A program made the translations under genes and the position numbers. Below are positions 1 to 12,250 of a stretch of 64,000 nt of DNA, piece by piece. How positions within the stretch are numbered: position 1 is the stretch's first letter; the number at the start of each line of letters is the position of its first letter. Origin of the DNA: Astragalus membranaceus. Its lineage: Eukaryota; Streptophyta; Magnoliopsida; Fabales; Fabaceae. The DNA lies in NCBI GenBank assembly GCA_039519185.1, contig CM076851.1:51442751-51506750 (forward strand), in the 5' to 3' direction. A model generated the notes under the pieces. That model made no database searches, was not told the origin of the DNA, and saw nothing but the letters and a program-made list of their open reading frames with translations.

Positions 1-972
1 ACTTAACCGCAATGTAACTATCTCTTTTTCAGTAGTAGGGTATTCAGAAAAAAAAGGCGAAGTTCAAAGAAAAGATACAAATGAAGAAAAGCTTTTGAAC
101 AAGTTCTAGTTTTAATGCATATCCTCTCTAGTGAGAGTTGATTAGAATTTTTATGTAAATTACACAAAGCAATTTTGAACTCCTATTGTTCTATAGGATT
201 GAACATATTTGTCTAATAGAGGATTTGTAATATATTTATATGCTCTCAAAAGAGTTTAAATCCTAGGAATGATTTTTGTGTCACACCAGACACAAACTCA
301 TTATGTCTTTAAATGTCCCAATAGTGGAAATAGCTTTTATTTGACAAAAAGGGTCTGAAGACACGTTAAACACTTGTTATTCACAAGGAAAGTGAAGTCA
401 ATATTAGTGAGGATTGTTAAAGATCCTGAAGAGGCTATGAATAATATTTTTGTAAAGCCTAAAGAGATAGAGGATAAGAATACTCAAATTTATAATAGAT
501 TAACTCCTTAAAGGTTTAAGGAAAAATCACCCTGTAAGGAGTGGCCTAGATATAGCAACTTGTTATTGCAAACTTGTATAAACATAATTGTGTATTGCTC
601 TTCTCCTTTGCACCTTTTATATGCATGCTTATTATATGTTCTAGTCAACATAATTTGCTTTCTTATGTTATGTTATGATCATCTGTTTTTATAGAGGTCA
701 GTCGTGTGGTATTTAAATATCTTATTAGTTCACAACGACTCTATTAATTTCCCTGGTTGTAATTATGCAAAATTAGAAGCCCAAAGCATCAAACAATTTG
801 CACAATTCAAACCTTGTCGAAACTCTGGCTTTGTGATTTGCACTTTCACTTTAGTGTTCAAATTGTTTCAAATTTGAAAGTTAATCTTGTAAAACTTGTG
901 ATACAGTTTTGTAGCATAGGCTCTTTTTACAACTGAACTTTTGATAACATAGTTAAAACTAAGTTCTTCAAA
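1..972. other. AT-rich sequence without a recognisable gene
   Basis: No open frame of useful length and no clear structural repeat is visible. A short stretch near 400-480 translates as plausible protein, but stops follow at once, so it may be an old coding relic. The last three bases (AAA, 970-972) are the left target-site duplication of the CACTA element that follows. Confidence 0.5.
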
Positions 973-1310
973 CACTACTACAAAAAAGGGATTTAAAGTC
1001 TGGTAAATTGGACTTTTAAAGTCGGGTGCAAGCCTTACTTCTATTAGAGCGACCTAGTATGTTGGGGGGTTTAAAGTCGGATGAATGTTCGACTTAAAAA
1101 GTATGTTTTTAAGTCAGGCAACAATAACCCGATTTTAATTACCCATGTTCGCTTTAATCCTACCTGTGTGAGTCACTTTTAAAGTCTGATTATTAGCACC
1201 CGACTTTAAAAGTAGTGTTTTAAAGTCAGATTTATAACCAGCTGACTTTAAATTTAGTGTTTTAAATTCGGATTTTAAACCACCTGACTTTAAAAGTACT
1301 TGTTTTTCTT
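973..1310. repeat. left subterminal repeat array of CACTA A
   Basis: Direct and inverted copies of TTTAAAGTCGG and close variants lie every 20-50 bp (for example near 1010, 1067, 1110, 1180, 1200, 1220 and 1285). In CACTA elements such arrays are the binding sites of the TNPA-type accessory protein. Confidence 0.85.
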
Positions 1311-2271
1311 CAATTTTTGGGTAATTCCACATGCATATACATATATTTTCAACAAATTCACATATACTATCAACCAGCAAGATGAAAAATTCTTAGATTT
1401 CATAACCAAGAATTATGTTAACATAACATTTTCATCCATGCAGAAAAATATGTTTACAAATTCCTAAAATTCTAAGATGCAAAATTTTAACGAACAATTA
1501 AATATACACTAAAAAAACTACAAAGTGTCACAATTTTGATCACTAGACTTTTGATTTTCCTAAAGGAGTATTGAATTTGTTCGAGGACACTTCAGATTTC
1601 AGAAGCTCCAAAAGGGTGAGCAGAACCAAACTCTAGCAAAAACAAGAACTACAACTACGTACGAACATTTAACTTCTTCAGAAAAAAAGTATAAGCTGAA
1701 AACAAGACCAAAAAATAATAACCATTAACTCACCTTGAATCATATATCACCATTCCTTAGAATTTCCCAGAGTCCGTAACAACTCTTCCAAGGGGTGTGT
1801 TGCCTTAGGAATAATGGTCTGCCACACAAGAATCAAAATTGTAATTACCTTGAAACAAAGCATATATTACATGTATACAAAAGTTTTCAAGTAAGGTCCG
1901 TGACACCAAAATATAAGCCGTGACATCATGGTTTTTGACGTCACCACAACTGCAACGCAAATGCGATTACGACCACCTCAACCACATCTGGCTGTAATTT
2001 TCTCTAATATCAAGTATCGCCATGCAACCGCAATTGTTAATTATACATTGAGGTCTTACCATATTTCCGACAATGCAAAGATCAAGACCAGTGCTTCCGT
2101 GCTTGAAATAAGTAATGGTTTCAAAAGTCCATAAATCTTCAACCCATAACAATCAATATAAGAATGGATCACTGTGATGCAAAGACCGAGACCAATGCTT
2201 CCATCCTCTCTTCAACAACGAAGTAACTATACCATTATGAAGAACACAAAACCACTCAACATAGAGTTTGA
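1311..2271. other. internal sequence of CACTA A, no gene recognised
   Basis: AT-rich sequence with only short open frames (for example 1928-2134), none resembling a known family. It could be captured or decayed sequence. The Copia element that follows is inserted here with TSD AAGTA (2272-2276). Confidence 0.5.
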
Positions 2272-2276
2272 AAGTA

Positions 2277-2561
2277 TATTAAACTGAGCAAAGAGTTCTC
2301 ACATCGGTTATTAGTTAATGTTAAATTTACTTTAACTCTAGTTTGTTCTAAACTCCAGTTAGTTACTATAGTTAGCTGTTGTAACTTATCCTCTATTCAG
2401 TTGGATAGTTAGAGATTAGTTTTTCTGTTTTGATTTTGTTAGCTTATAGTTGCTGGATTCTGCAACACATCTCACTGTATAAATGTAAATACTCTGTACA
2501 TTTGATACTCAGTTCAGTGAAAATGAGATTCATTCAATTCCAATTTCTCTGAACTTCAATA
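2277..2561 (+). repeat. 5' LTR of the Copia element
   Basis: 285 bp, bounded by short inverted TATT/AATA ends rather than the usual TG/CA. It differs from the 3' LTR at scattered positions (for example CATCGGTT versus CATTGGTT). Confidence 0.95.
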
Positions 2562-2573
2562 TGGTATTAGAAG
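2562..2573 (+). other. primer binding site of the Copia element
   Basis: TGGTATTAGAAG directly follows the 5' LTR. It is a slightly mutated form of TGGTATCAGAGC, the initiator-tRNA-Met site used by most plant Copia elements. Confidence 0.85.
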
Positions 2574-2768
2574 TTAATCAGGTTTCCGCGTCGATTCCTT
2601 GCTCTGAAGCTAGCGATCTCTTCTTTCGTTTCCTTCATGCAAATCGCGATTCACCTCTGATTCTTCTTTAGTTTTCGATCTTTCTGTGGAATCGATCTTC
2701 GATCTTGACCAATTTCATCTTTTTCCACCGTTTCCCCTTGCAAATCGTCTTGAAATTCCTCTTCAGAC

Positions 2769-4037
2769 ATGGAAAATCTATCGAATCCGTATTACCTCCA
2801 TCATTCCGATCATCCAATTATTGTGCTCGTCACGAAGCACCTCGACGGCAACAACTACTGCCCTTGGCGATGGGCGATGGAGTTTGCACTCTCCTGGAAG
2901 AACAAGTTAGGTTTCGTCAACGGTGAACTCAAAGAACCCGAGGCAACCTCTAAGGATCATGCTCGGTGGCGTCGCAATAATCACATTGTGGCTTCATGGA
3001 TCCTCAATTCGGTCTCTCGAGAAATTGCTGCCAGTTCCATCTTCTCTGATTCGGCATCTTCAATTTGGAATGACCTTCAATCTCGCTTTCAGCAAGATAA
3101 TGGCGCACGCATCTTTCAACTGCAACGCTCCATGCTTACCTGCACTCAAGGTACTCTTTCCATCAATGCTTATTACACTAAATTCAAAGCTCTTTGGGAA
3201 GAACTTGGTGAATACAAACCAGTTCACACTTGTACCTGTGGAGGCGTTGATCCTTTGATCAAGCACCACCAAAAGCAATATGTGATGTGGTTTCTCATGG
3301 GATTAAGTGAGACATATGCAACTGCTCGTGGCCAGATCTTGATGATGAGACCTATCCCTCCTATGAATCAAGTCTTGGCAAAATTGACTCAAGAAGAGAC
3401 ACAAATGGCAATTGGGAACACTGCTAATCAGTCAACCAATGATGCTACACCAGTTTTTGCTGTGCAAGCTGATAAACCAAGACCGGGCAAGAAAGATGGA
3501 CCTTTATGTGCACATTGTGGGCTCCTTGGCCACACCAAGGACAAATGCTACAAGTTGCATGGCTATCCACCAGGCTACACTCCAGGAGCCAAAAGAAACA
3601 GGCCTATGAATGCACCTGCTGCTACTGCAAATCAAGTTTCTGCTTCAAATGACTCTCCTGCTACTGAAACACCTGCAGATGCCTCAGCCATGTCATCTTC
3701 TCAATGCCTGCAATTGATCAATTTCCTCCAAGCACACATGGCTCAAACATCTCTCACAGATGCTGGTCAGTCCCTTTCTTTTCCTATAGGTGTCAGTTTA
3801 AATGTCCTCAACACTATATTTGCTAATAAACTCTACACTTGGATAATTGATTCGGGTGCCACAGCTAACATTGCTCACACACTTAAGTTCTTTTCTTCAT
3901 ACACACCTCTCACAAACAGATATGTCACTTTACCAAACAACACTAGAATTGCTGTCAAAGCCATAGGCACCATAGAACTGAGCAAAGATTTAGTTTTGCA
4001 TAATGTTCTGTACATTCCAGATTTTCATGTCAACTAG
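2769..4037 (+). pseudogene. Copia Gag and protease
   Basis: An open frame of 422 codons. The N-terminal part (NPYYLHHSDHP, then a conserved LDGNNYCPWRWAM stretch) matches the Gag N-terminal domain of plant Copia elements. A CX2CX4HX4C zinc knuckle (CAHCGLLGHTKDKC) lies near residues 245-258. The aspartic protease active site is in WIIDSGATANI near residue 360. The frame ends at a TAG where relatives continue with LISVSAL, so this stop is a nonsense mutation and the polyprotein would have read on. Gag would package the element RNA and protease would process the polyprotein. Confidence 0.9.
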
Positions 4038-5608
4038 ATTTCTGTTAGTGCCCTTATGCTTTTCTCTCAGCTTTCTGTGTATTTTGTTGACAATTGTGCA
4101 TTGATACAGGACACCCTACCAACCAAGGTGATTGGAAAGGGTGACCTACACAATGGATTGTTCCTCCTTCTCAATGAATCCCTTAATGGCCAATCTACTC
4201 ACACACCACCATATGTTCCTTCAATCACTCATGTTGTTTCACACACTACTGGTTTGTCACCAAACTTACATCTATGGCCAATAGATTAGGGAATTTGTCT
4301 GATAAAGTGCTTAAAATTTTTAGTGGTTTAGCTTGTATTGATGTTTCATCTTCTTACACCAGTCATGACTGTCTTGTATGTGCTCTAGTTAAACAGAAAC
4401 GTTTACCATTTACTTCTCAAAATAAATTGTGTTCAAATCCTTTTGATCTTGTACACTGTGATGTTTGGGGTCCTTTTTCCACACCTACATATGATAAGAA
4501 GCAATTTTTCTTAACTATGGTAGATGATTGTTCTAGATACACTTAGATTCACTTGTTAACCCACAAGTTTGAAGCTTCTATGAAAATTAAACAATTTTTC
4601 ACCTTTATCAAAACTCAATTTGGGAAAGATATTAAGGGAATCAGAACTGACAATGCCAAAGAGTTGGCATTAGTTGATTTTTTGCAGGACAAAGGTGCCA
4701 TTCACCAACTTTCTTGTCCCTACAGGCCTGAGCAAAACTCTGTAGTGGAGAAAAAGCATCAGCACCTCTTAAATGTGGCGAGAGCTCTATTCTTTCAGTC
4801 AAAAGTCCCTATTTCTTTTTGGGGAGATTGCATAGCCACAGCCACTTACCTCATCAATAGGTTACCTACCCCCATACTAGAAAATACCTCACCTTATGAA
4901 AAATTCTATTCCACTCCTCCAAATTACAATGACCTAAAATCCTTTGGATGCTTATGCTATGCAGCAACCATCCCTCAATTTAGGCACAAATTTAGCCCTA
5001 GAGCCTCCCCTTGTGTCTTCTTAGGGTATCCAACTGGATGCAAAGGGTATAGACTATATGATACAACCACAAAGAAATTCCTAATTTCTAGAGATGTTTT
5101 TCATGAACATAACTTCCTTTTTCATATTTCTCCAAATTCCACCCATGTCCTTGAACCACCAGTTGACATCATATTGCCCTATCCCATACCAGACAACACT
5201 GACACTGCCAGTGATATGCCACCAGAATTACCCACCACAAATCCCAGTCCAACAGTTTCATCTCCAAACACCCCTGAGCCCAACTCTGTGCCTCCCACAG
5301 AGCCTGTACCAACTGTTGCACCGACCACAGAACCCATTTCTACCTCTGTGCCAACACCAGCAGCTTCAAACTCTATACCTAACCCTGTATCCACCTCAGA
5401 AACTGTTGCTCCCACTCCTAGGAAATCCACAAGACCTAGACAACCACCAAGCTATCTTAATGAATATGCCACTCAAGTCACATATCCTATCCAAAATCAC
5501 TTGACCTATGACAACCTTACCACTCCATATAAGTCATTTATCATGCAAGTCTCTCACATCTATGAGCCTCAGTTTTATCATGATGCTGTCAAGTATCCAC
5601 ACTGGTAG
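4038..5608 (+). pseudogene. Copia integrase region, broken by stops
   Basis: Coding resumes after the TAG, with further breaks near 4290 and a TAG at 4544-4546 where relatives have the tryptophan of YTWIHLL. The integrase core is easy to read: CDVWGP (first Asp), RTDNAKE (second Asp) and VVEKKHQ (Glu), followed by the typical FGCLCYA and VFLGYP motifs near 4945-5030. A proline/serine/threonine-rich linker (about 5155-5420) leads to reverse transcriptase. A further stop lies at 5606-5608 (HW*QAMAEE), where the domain begins. Confidence 0.9.
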
Positions 5609-6035
5609 CAAGCCATGGCTGAGGAACTTGCAGCCCTAGAGGCTAATGATACCTGGACTTTGCAATTCTTCCACCTGGAAAGAAAGCCATTGGCTGCAGA
5701 TGGATTTATAAGGTAAAATACAAGTCTGATGGCACATTGGATAGATATAAAGCTCGTTTGGTTGCCAAGGGGTACACCTAACAAGCACGTATTGATTTCC
5801 AGACACATTTTCTCCTGTTGCCAAGCTGTGTACTGTTAGAATTTTGCTTGTTATTGCTGCTCAAAGTTCTTGGCACCTTCTTCAATTGGATTCCAAAATG
5901 GCAAATTGGATGAAGAAGTGTATATGCAACTTCCTTTGGGTTATCCAAACAAGGGGGAGTCCCAAGTATGCAAGCTTTCCAAGTCTCTATATGGACTTAG
6001 ACAAGCATCTCGCCAATGGTTTCACACTTTCTCAC
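5609..6035 (+). pseudogene. Copia reverse transcriptase, N-terminal half
   Basis: QAMAEELAALEANDTW marks the start of the Copia reverse transcriptase. The frame shifts near 5660 and again near 5780-5880, then YMQLPLGYP and YGLRQASRQWF are readable up to 6020. The coding sequence stops at 6035, where the solo LTR is inserted. It continues at 7928. Confidence 0.88.
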
Positions 6036-6412
6036 TGTTGAACCAAGGGTAAACACTCCTTTATTTTGTATGATAACAAATTACATCTTATCTACTAATG
6101 GTTCAAGATTGAATAAAGTGCAGGACACAAATTAAAGAGAAGAAGATACAAAAATGGAGCAGCTTGAAGAAGAAGCAATTTCAAGACCTAGAATATTTAA
6201 GTGCCTTCTTTAGGACACCTTGTAAGGTCCTATCACCTAAAGTACATGGCACTTTAGCTATTGAGAGAGATGACTTTTCAAAACATGCATGATGCATAAA
6301 AATAGTTTTGAAAATGTTTTACAAAATTGCATGCATACATAAAGTCACCAAAACCCCAAAAACTATTTTGTGGAAAGTTTGAAATCAGTTCCTATCATTT
6401 TATAAAAAATAT

Positions 6413-6701
6413 AATCGATTATCTTATGTTACTAAGAGGTACATAATCGATTATATAACTTCACAATGTTTCCATATATATGTATATAATCGATTATGCA
6501 TTCCTTCTCACCAAGAGATAATCGATTATGATGCATTCCATACCTTCCTTATTTAGACATCCTGTGAAATTCTTGACAACAATAATCGATTACTTGCTCA
6601 ACATTACCACATGTAATAATCGATTATGATGCATTCCATACCTTCCTTTTTTGGTGAGATAATCGATTATCCCACATTACACTTGAGGGAGATAATCGAT
6701 T
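6413..6701 (+). repeat. AATCGATT palindrome array (8 copies)
   Basis: Exact AATCGATT occurs at 6413, 6445, 6488, 6520, 6584, 6618, 6661 and 6694, mostly extended to TAATCGATTA. The array ends about 50 bp upstream of the TATA box, placing it in the promoter part (U3) of the LTR. Confidence 0.95.
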
Positions 6702-6749
6702 ATGCCTAGCAATAAATGTCTTGTGCAAAAGTCAAACCTCTCCTATCAC

Positions 6750-6757
6750 TATAAATA
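6750..6757 (+). promoter_or_regulatory. TATA box of the solo LTR
   Basis: TATAAATA in CACTATAAATAGGAG, just downstream of the palindrome array. The same TATAAATAGG context recurs in the related LTRs in this window. Confidence 0.75.
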
Positions 6758-7927
6758 GGAGTGTGATTTCATTTCTAAAACACACCTCTACATCTCATCT
6801 TCTCACAATTCTCTCTACTTTTCATATTCGAAATTCTTAGATCTATATTTGTGCTTCATTGTTTTATTTGTTAAAAAGCTTTTTGATTTCGAAATTGTCA
6901 TATTATCTTCAAAAACTTTTTATCAATCTAGATCTAAGATCTTGAGCTTCATTGTTTTGATCTTGTTAAAAGTCTTTTTGTTTTTTTGAAAATCATAGAT
7001 CTTTTCTAAAAGGCTTTTATAATTTTGCAAAGCTAGCTTCCATTGTCATATCAATCTTTAAGCTTTTGCAAAAACAAGATTTTATATTTTAGAGCATCTA
7101 TTTTCCTAAGATCACTCATCTCTCTCAGTTTCTAAACTGACATATTACTAGAAGTGATTGGATCATAGATCTCAACTCTGTACTCGTTATATCTTTTAAG
7201 TGGTTATTGTGAAATCCTGGGAGGTTCTCTTGGGTCTCTCAATCAGGGTGATTGAGTTGGTTTTGAAATCCTTAGCGGGTGCTTGGGTTCTCAGTTCAGG
7301 GGAATTGAGATTCACTAGTGTTGAAGTCGACTGTTTGTATTAAACTCTCTTCAATATAGTGGTTGCTAAGTCCAAGGGTTGAAAAGCCTAAGGCCGAGGA
7401 CGTAGGGGTTTTATCCCGAACCTCGCTAAATATCTGTGTCCCTCTATCCCTTCTCTCTTTATATTTTGCACTATTATTATAACTGTTTATTATTAATATT
7501 ATTGTGCGTATATATATTGATATTATCACTATCATTATTCCTGTTTATTGTTAATATTACTGTGCTTATATTATTCAATACTATCACTACTCTGTCATAT
7601 CAATAAACATATTAATTGTGATATTATCAATACTCATCAATCATCTTCTACTCCTCTTCTCTAAGATCTACTATATCTCATATATCATCTTTATCTCACT
7701 AATAGATCTAATATATTCAATATTCTGATTATCTCTTATAATATCTTTATTGGCAATATTGAATAAAATTTAAACAACTCTTGCTTGTTTTCATTTCCAA
7801 AAGTTCAAATCACATTTTCCGCATCCGATTTGAAAAAGAATATAATCATCATTTGCGAAAAGAATCCATATTTACTCATAACCTTATTCACCCCCCTCTA
7901 AGGTTATACAATAAGCCTAACACTCAC

Positions 7928-8310
7928 AAGTACTCACTGCCAACAACTTCAAAAAAATCTGAAGCTGATCACTCACTTTTCACCAAGGGATCTGGTCCTT
8001 CACTAGTTGTGCTACTTGTCTATGTTGATGACATAGTACTTGCTGGCCCAAATCTGCAACTCCTACATGAGACACAACAAACACTACAACACCACTTCAA
8101 GTTGAAAGTTCTGGGTAAATTACACTACTTTTTGGGGCTTGAAATCGCATATTCTTCAAAGGTAATCCACCTTTGTCAACATAAATATACCGTGCAGCTT
8201 CTGCAAGACACTGGCTTCCTTCCAGCCAAGCCTACCACTTACCCAATGGAACCAAATCTTCAGTTGAATGATACTGATGGCACACCTCTTGAAGACCCTT
8301 CTCAGTAGGG
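7928..8310 (+). pseudogene. Copia reverse transcriptase, C-terminal half
   Basis: Coding resumes right after the solo LTR with a KSEADHSLF-type motif. The catalytic YVDD is at 8021-8032 within LLVYVDDIVLAG. FLGLEIAYSS follows, the usual Copia sequence after the active site. The frame ends at a TAG near 8307 where relatives continue, and another stop lies near 8362. Confidence 0.92.
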
Positions 8311-8389
8311 GTGCCTCATTGGAAGGTTAATGTACTTAACCATTTCAAGGCCTGATATCAGCTAATCTGTCAATAAATTAAGTCAATAC

Positions 8390-8752
8390 ATGACTCATCC
8401 AAGGTCACCTCATCTAGCAGCTGTGCACCACTTACTGCAATACATTAAGTCTTCTCCAGGGAAAGGAATTCTATTTTCCTCTAGTCCTTCTCTGAAACTG
8501 TCTGCATATGTGGATGCAGATTGGGGAAGTTGTATCTCCACTAGGAAGTCTACCAGTGGCTTTTGCATTTTTCTAGGTGATTCTCTTATTGGTTGGGGCT
8601 CCAAGAAACAGCCCATTGTAGCTCGTTCTTCTGCAGAAGCAGAGTACAGAGCCCTGGCTGCACTTAGATCCGAGTTGCTGTGGTTAAAACAGCTCTTACA
8701 TGCCTTTGAAATTGTCATTTTATTAGAGAACATGTTGATTCTGGTTTTCTGA
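8390..8752 (+). pseudogene. Copia RNase H, shortened
   Basis: The RNase H motifs are YVDADWGSC, RKSTSGFC, WGSKKQP and SSAEAEYRAL, in the normal order. After LLWLKQLLHAFEI the sequence jumps to a short C-terminal tail (HVPSKHQLADPLTKALSK in another frame, about 8757-8812), so roughly 50 codons of the domain are deleted. Confidence 0.9.
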
Positions 8753-8868
8753 AGCTCATTCATGTACCTTCCAAGCATCAACTAGCTGACCCTCTCACAA
8801 AGGCCCTCTCCAAGCAACTGTTCATCTCTCTCACGTCCAAGTTGGGTTTACATGACCTCTAATACCCA

Positions 8869-8881
8869 ACTTGAGGGGGAG
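8869..8881 (+). other. polypurine tract of the Copia element
   Basis: ACTTGAGGGGGAG lies immediately before the 3' LTR. This is the usual start site for plus-strand DNA synthesis in plant Copia elements. Confidence 0.9.
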
Positions 8882-9166
8882 TATTAAATTGAGCAAACAG
8901 TTCTCACATTGGTTATTAGTTAATCTTTAATTTACTTTAACTCTAGTTTGTTCTAAACTCTAGTTAGTTACTATAGTTAGCTGTTGTAACTTATCCTCTA
9001 TTTAGTTGGATAGTTAGAGATTAGTTTTTCTGTTTTGATTTTGTTAGCTTATAGTTGCTGGATTCTGCAACCCATCTCAATGTATAAATGTAAATACTAT
9101 GTACATTTGATACTCAGTTCAATGAAAATGATATTCATTCAATTCCAATTTCTCTGAACTTCAATA
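8882..9166 (+). repeat. 3' LTR of the Copia element
   Basis: 285 bp, collinear with the 5' LTR and starting TATTAAATTGAGC. It is followed by the AAGTA duplication. Confidence 0.95.
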
Positions 9167-9171
9167 AAGTA

Positions 9172-9914
9172 GAAACATAAAACCTAGAAAGAGTAGAAGA
9201 ATATCTAAGAGTTATGCGATTGAAACAAGTACCTGGCGTTCTAAGACAAATAAACCCTAACAAACTTGCGAACAAATCAACAAATCAAAACTACAATTTC
9301 AAGGAGATTACAAAGTAGAAAAAATTGAAAGTAATTAAAAGGGAAAAAACCGAAATCTGTGACAAGTTTAGCTACATTTCAAGCTTCAATAATTGTGATT
9401 TGTTTCTATCAATACCCCTACTGTCGGTATTTGTTTATTGGTTAGAAAATTATGAATTTAATGAACAAATTACCGGAAAAACCAACTTCAGAGTCGCCAT
9501 TTGCAGACTGAGACAATTGAACAAAGTTGTCTAGACACACGGCCAGAACCACCGCCACCTCTTCCGTCATGACCAACTCCAAAGTTCACATTTTTCCACC
9601 GTCGGCAGAAGAAACAAAGGAAGCGGAGGAGCTAGAAATGCAGCACGTATGACACGGTGTTTGTGAAAGCAACATGTGGAAGGTATGGAGCAAAGACGAA
9701 CACGGCACAAAAGCGAAAGAGGTGGAGGAGCACAGAATGTGGAAGTGGTTGTTGTAGGAATCCATATGTTTGAGGTTACGGCGAAGGAGTCCGCGATGAG
9801 GAGTTCCGATAAAATGGCAGAGATGGGATTTTGAAGCTTGGTTGCACACTCTCAGCTTAGGGTTTGGGAGGATGTGTTATTTTGAGAATGAGCGGATTTT
9901 TTTTCTTTCAACAC
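9172..9914. other. internal sequence of CACTA A, right side, no gene recognised
   Basis: Only short open frames of no recognisable family (9325-9534 plus; 9586-9849 minus). The GC-richer stretch 9540-9850 could be captured host sequence, but I cannot assign it. Confidence 0.4.
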
Positions 9915-10107
9915 TGAACATTTTAAGTCGGGTTTAGGTGGGTCTGACTTAAAAAGGTTCAACGTTCTAACATTTTAATATTATCCGAATTAAAAAGACA
10001 AGCGTTAGATTTTTATCTTCATCTTTGCCATCGCGTCTACTTTTTAGGTCGGATATCAGGACACCCGACTTTAAAAGTCTAATTATTTTCCTTATTTTGC
10101 ACTAGTG
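9915..10107. repeat. right subterminal repeat array and end of CACTA A
   Basis: AAGTCGG-type motifs recur near 9923, 9940, 10046 and 10065, mostly inverted relative to the left end. The terminus ends at 10107, followed by the AAA duplication. Confidence 0.8.
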
Positions 10108-11820
10108 AAAGACGTGATGGTTCTAAGTCATTTTGAAATGTTGAGAATATAAACCAACGTTAACAAATTTTAATACCGTCTCAAACTTTTCTAAGTAATT
10201 TAATCAAAAGGACTAATTTCTTAAGACAGGCGTTCAAAACTACAAAGATTTAATTAAATATTTGATAAAATACAGACCACGATTCCATGCATGCAGGGCC
10301 CTACATTTGGTGTATATGTGTGCAAGAGAGAGAAAAAATAAAAATACTTTAGATAATGAAAAGACTAAACTACCCTTTATAATAGTGCAAACACAGTGCA
10401 AATGCAGTGATAGCAGTAAATGCTGACTGCAGAGGATCTCATTCGATAAACTACCGAGACCTACAATTGAGAACCGCAGCACATATAAACATAGTGGTAT
10501 CCCAAGTATTGTTTCAATTAGAGAGAAGCATAGGATCATAAACTTTGTGTAAATATGCATATAAATTATGATGTCTTTAAATGTCATGTAGTTCAACAAA
10601 ATGGTTTCTTATTCATTACACTCTGAAATATTCATTGGAAACTAAAGATAGAAATATAGGGGTGTTGGTATAAATCGATTTGGAGCTTACACAGTGGGGG
10701 TTATGAAATTGAATTCTTCAAAAAGCTTGATCCTATGGAACTACTTCTAGATCATAGAACACTTTCAATTAAAGGGAAAAACTATGAGAATAAAAAAGCC
10801 CTTCATCTCAAAAAAGCCCTTCACACAATAATGATAAAATTTCATATTTCAAGCTATTGCCATCAACACAAGTATAAAATGGAACTTTCAAAATGATACA
10901 GGTAAGTTGATTAAGATATAAACAAGTGATCAAAATGTAGATAAATTAGTACCTCAATCCAGTCTTAGTAGCTTGTACCCAACAAAGCCCTGAAAAACAA
11001 CAAACCAGTATGAAAATCGACATAAAAAGGAAGCACAAATGAGATGGCCAAACCACACGATTTTATTTATAACTAAACAAAGGAACACAGGGTCCTATTT
11101 CCAACCGAAGCTCTTACGGTCTAAGTTCTACCAACCTAAGATATGTAATATTGGTTCTTGCTTGTTCTATGTTACTATTTGTTGTGTATGTGATTTCTTT
11201 ACTGATTATCTACTATCTATAAAATGTTAAAAATTTGACTTACTTTGCAAGTCAAAGCACCGACTGGTTTTTTTTTTCGCTTGTGATATACTTCTGATAG
11301 TCAAATTCTTTATGTACCCTATGGTTTTAGTAGACAATGGTTTTACATCATTTGGATAATCATAGGGGTCAGTGAAGCGATCCTACGAGCAATTAAATAG
11401 GGTACTAAATATGCACCATGTAGATAAGTTTAATCTCGCGCGTCTATTGCATTTTGCTTATTCTTGGATATGTAGATGATTTGCATGTGCTCTATTGTTG
11501 GATATGTATCCTGTCCAGATTCATTGTATTAGTTAGTTCTAGATTTATTTATCCATGTGACCATATTAATATATGTAGTAGTGTTTGATGTGCATGATCA
11601 CTATGTTAGAAATTATAGGATCGAAGAGGTGAAGATCCTTCTCATAAGAGAAGTATGCTAGAGAGCTTGAATGAGAGAGTTTCTCAAAAGGAATCATTAT
11701 GATTGAAAAAGATACTAAATGTGGTTACAAGATGCTCTATATATAGAGCTTAACAAACTAAATAAAATCTAACTAATTCCTAACAATTGCACAACCCCTA
11801 ATTGACTATTATTTCTAATA
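10108..11820. other. AT-rich spacer between CACTA elements A and B
   Basis: No gene is recognisable. Short frames at 10240-10599 (minus) and 11039-11230 (plus) have no family signature. TGTTAGAAATTATAGG at about 11604 resembles the start of a Copia LTR and could belong with the gag relic at 29780-30169 on the other side of element B, but I could not find its other end. Confidence 0.4.
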
Positions 11821-12110
11821 CACTACAAAAAAAACAGGATAGGCGACGGAAATTTCTGTCGCTAATCCTCCCGAATCCGTCGCTATTGTGTCTTAGCGAG
11901 GAAATTAGCGACGAAAAAATTTCCTCGCTTAAAAGGGCCTCGCTAATATTTAGCGACGGAGATTTGGTTCCGTCGCTAAATATTAGCTAGGGATTTTAGC
12001 GAAGGAATTTAGTGAGGGAAAATCCGTCGCTAATTCTGAAGGCCACGTGTCCAAATATTAGCGAGGGATTTTAGTGAGGACAAATCCCTCGCTAATCTAA
12101 TATTTTTTAT
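11821..12110. repeat. left terminal and subterminal repeats of CACTA B
   Basis: The motif TAGCGACGGA / TTAGCGAGG and its inverted form recur about every 20-30 bp. Reads such as TCCGTCGCTAA and CCCTCGCTAA alternate in orientation, as in CACTA subterminal regions. Confidence 0.88.
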
Positions 12111-12250
12111 AAAAAAACCTGCTTTTTTTTTATAATAACTATATATCAAATGCAGCACAATTTCGAGAATACTCAAATAAAATCCATCCAAACTGGTACC
12201 AAATATCCAAATCAACATCCAAACTAACCAGCAATACCAAATATCCAATC

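Larger units (their letters stand above)
6036..7922 (+). mobile_element. Sirevirus-like solo LTR inside Copia reverse transcriptase
   Basis: The insert begins TGTTGAACCAAGG and ends CCTAACA, and is flanked by a perfect 5-bp duplication CTCAC (6031-6035, 7923-7927). Both ends match the LTRs of the element at 38196-50544 read on its minus strand, so this is the same family in the opposite orientation. At 1887 bp it is slightly longer than those LTRs (about 1.73 kb). No internal sequence remains, as expected after recombination between two LTRs. It carries an AATCGATT array and a TATA box. Confidence 0.93.
2277..9166 (+). mobile_element. Ty1/Copia LTR retrotransposon, plus strand, interrupted
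   Basis: Two 285-bp LTRs (2277-2561 and 8882-9166) begin TATTAAA and end TTCAATA, and a 5-bp duplication AAGTA (2272-2276, 9167-9171) flanks the element. The order is LTR, primer site, gag, protease, integrase, reverse transcriptase, RNase H, polypurine tract, LTR, which is the Copia order. It is dead: several in-frame stops, a frameshift in the reverse transcriptase region, a shortened RNase H and a 1.9-kb solo LTR inside the reverse transcriptase. It lies wholly inside CACTA A. Confidence 0.95.
973..10107. mobile_element. CACTA DNA transposon A, non-autonomous, with nested insertions
   Basis: The left end reads CACTACTACAAAAAAGGG. The right end is the inverted CACTAGTGCAAAATAAGG, ending at 10107. 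A 3-bp duplication AAA flanks both sides (970-972 and 10108-10110), the size expected for CACTA (En/Spm) elements. Both ends carry many short subterminal copies of a TTTAAAGTCGG motif. After removing the nested Copia element, only about 2.2 kb of its own sequence remains, with no transposase similarity that I can see, so it must have been moved by an enzyme supplied in trans. Confidence 0.92.

Noticed and set aside
1..972. A host gene at the left edge
   Set aside because: Short protein-like stretches occur, but no exon chain, splice pattern or recognisable domain.
5094..5504. Overlapping ORFs on both strands in the Copia Pro-rich linker
   Set aside because: They are shadows of the low-complexity linker between integrase and reverse transcriptase.
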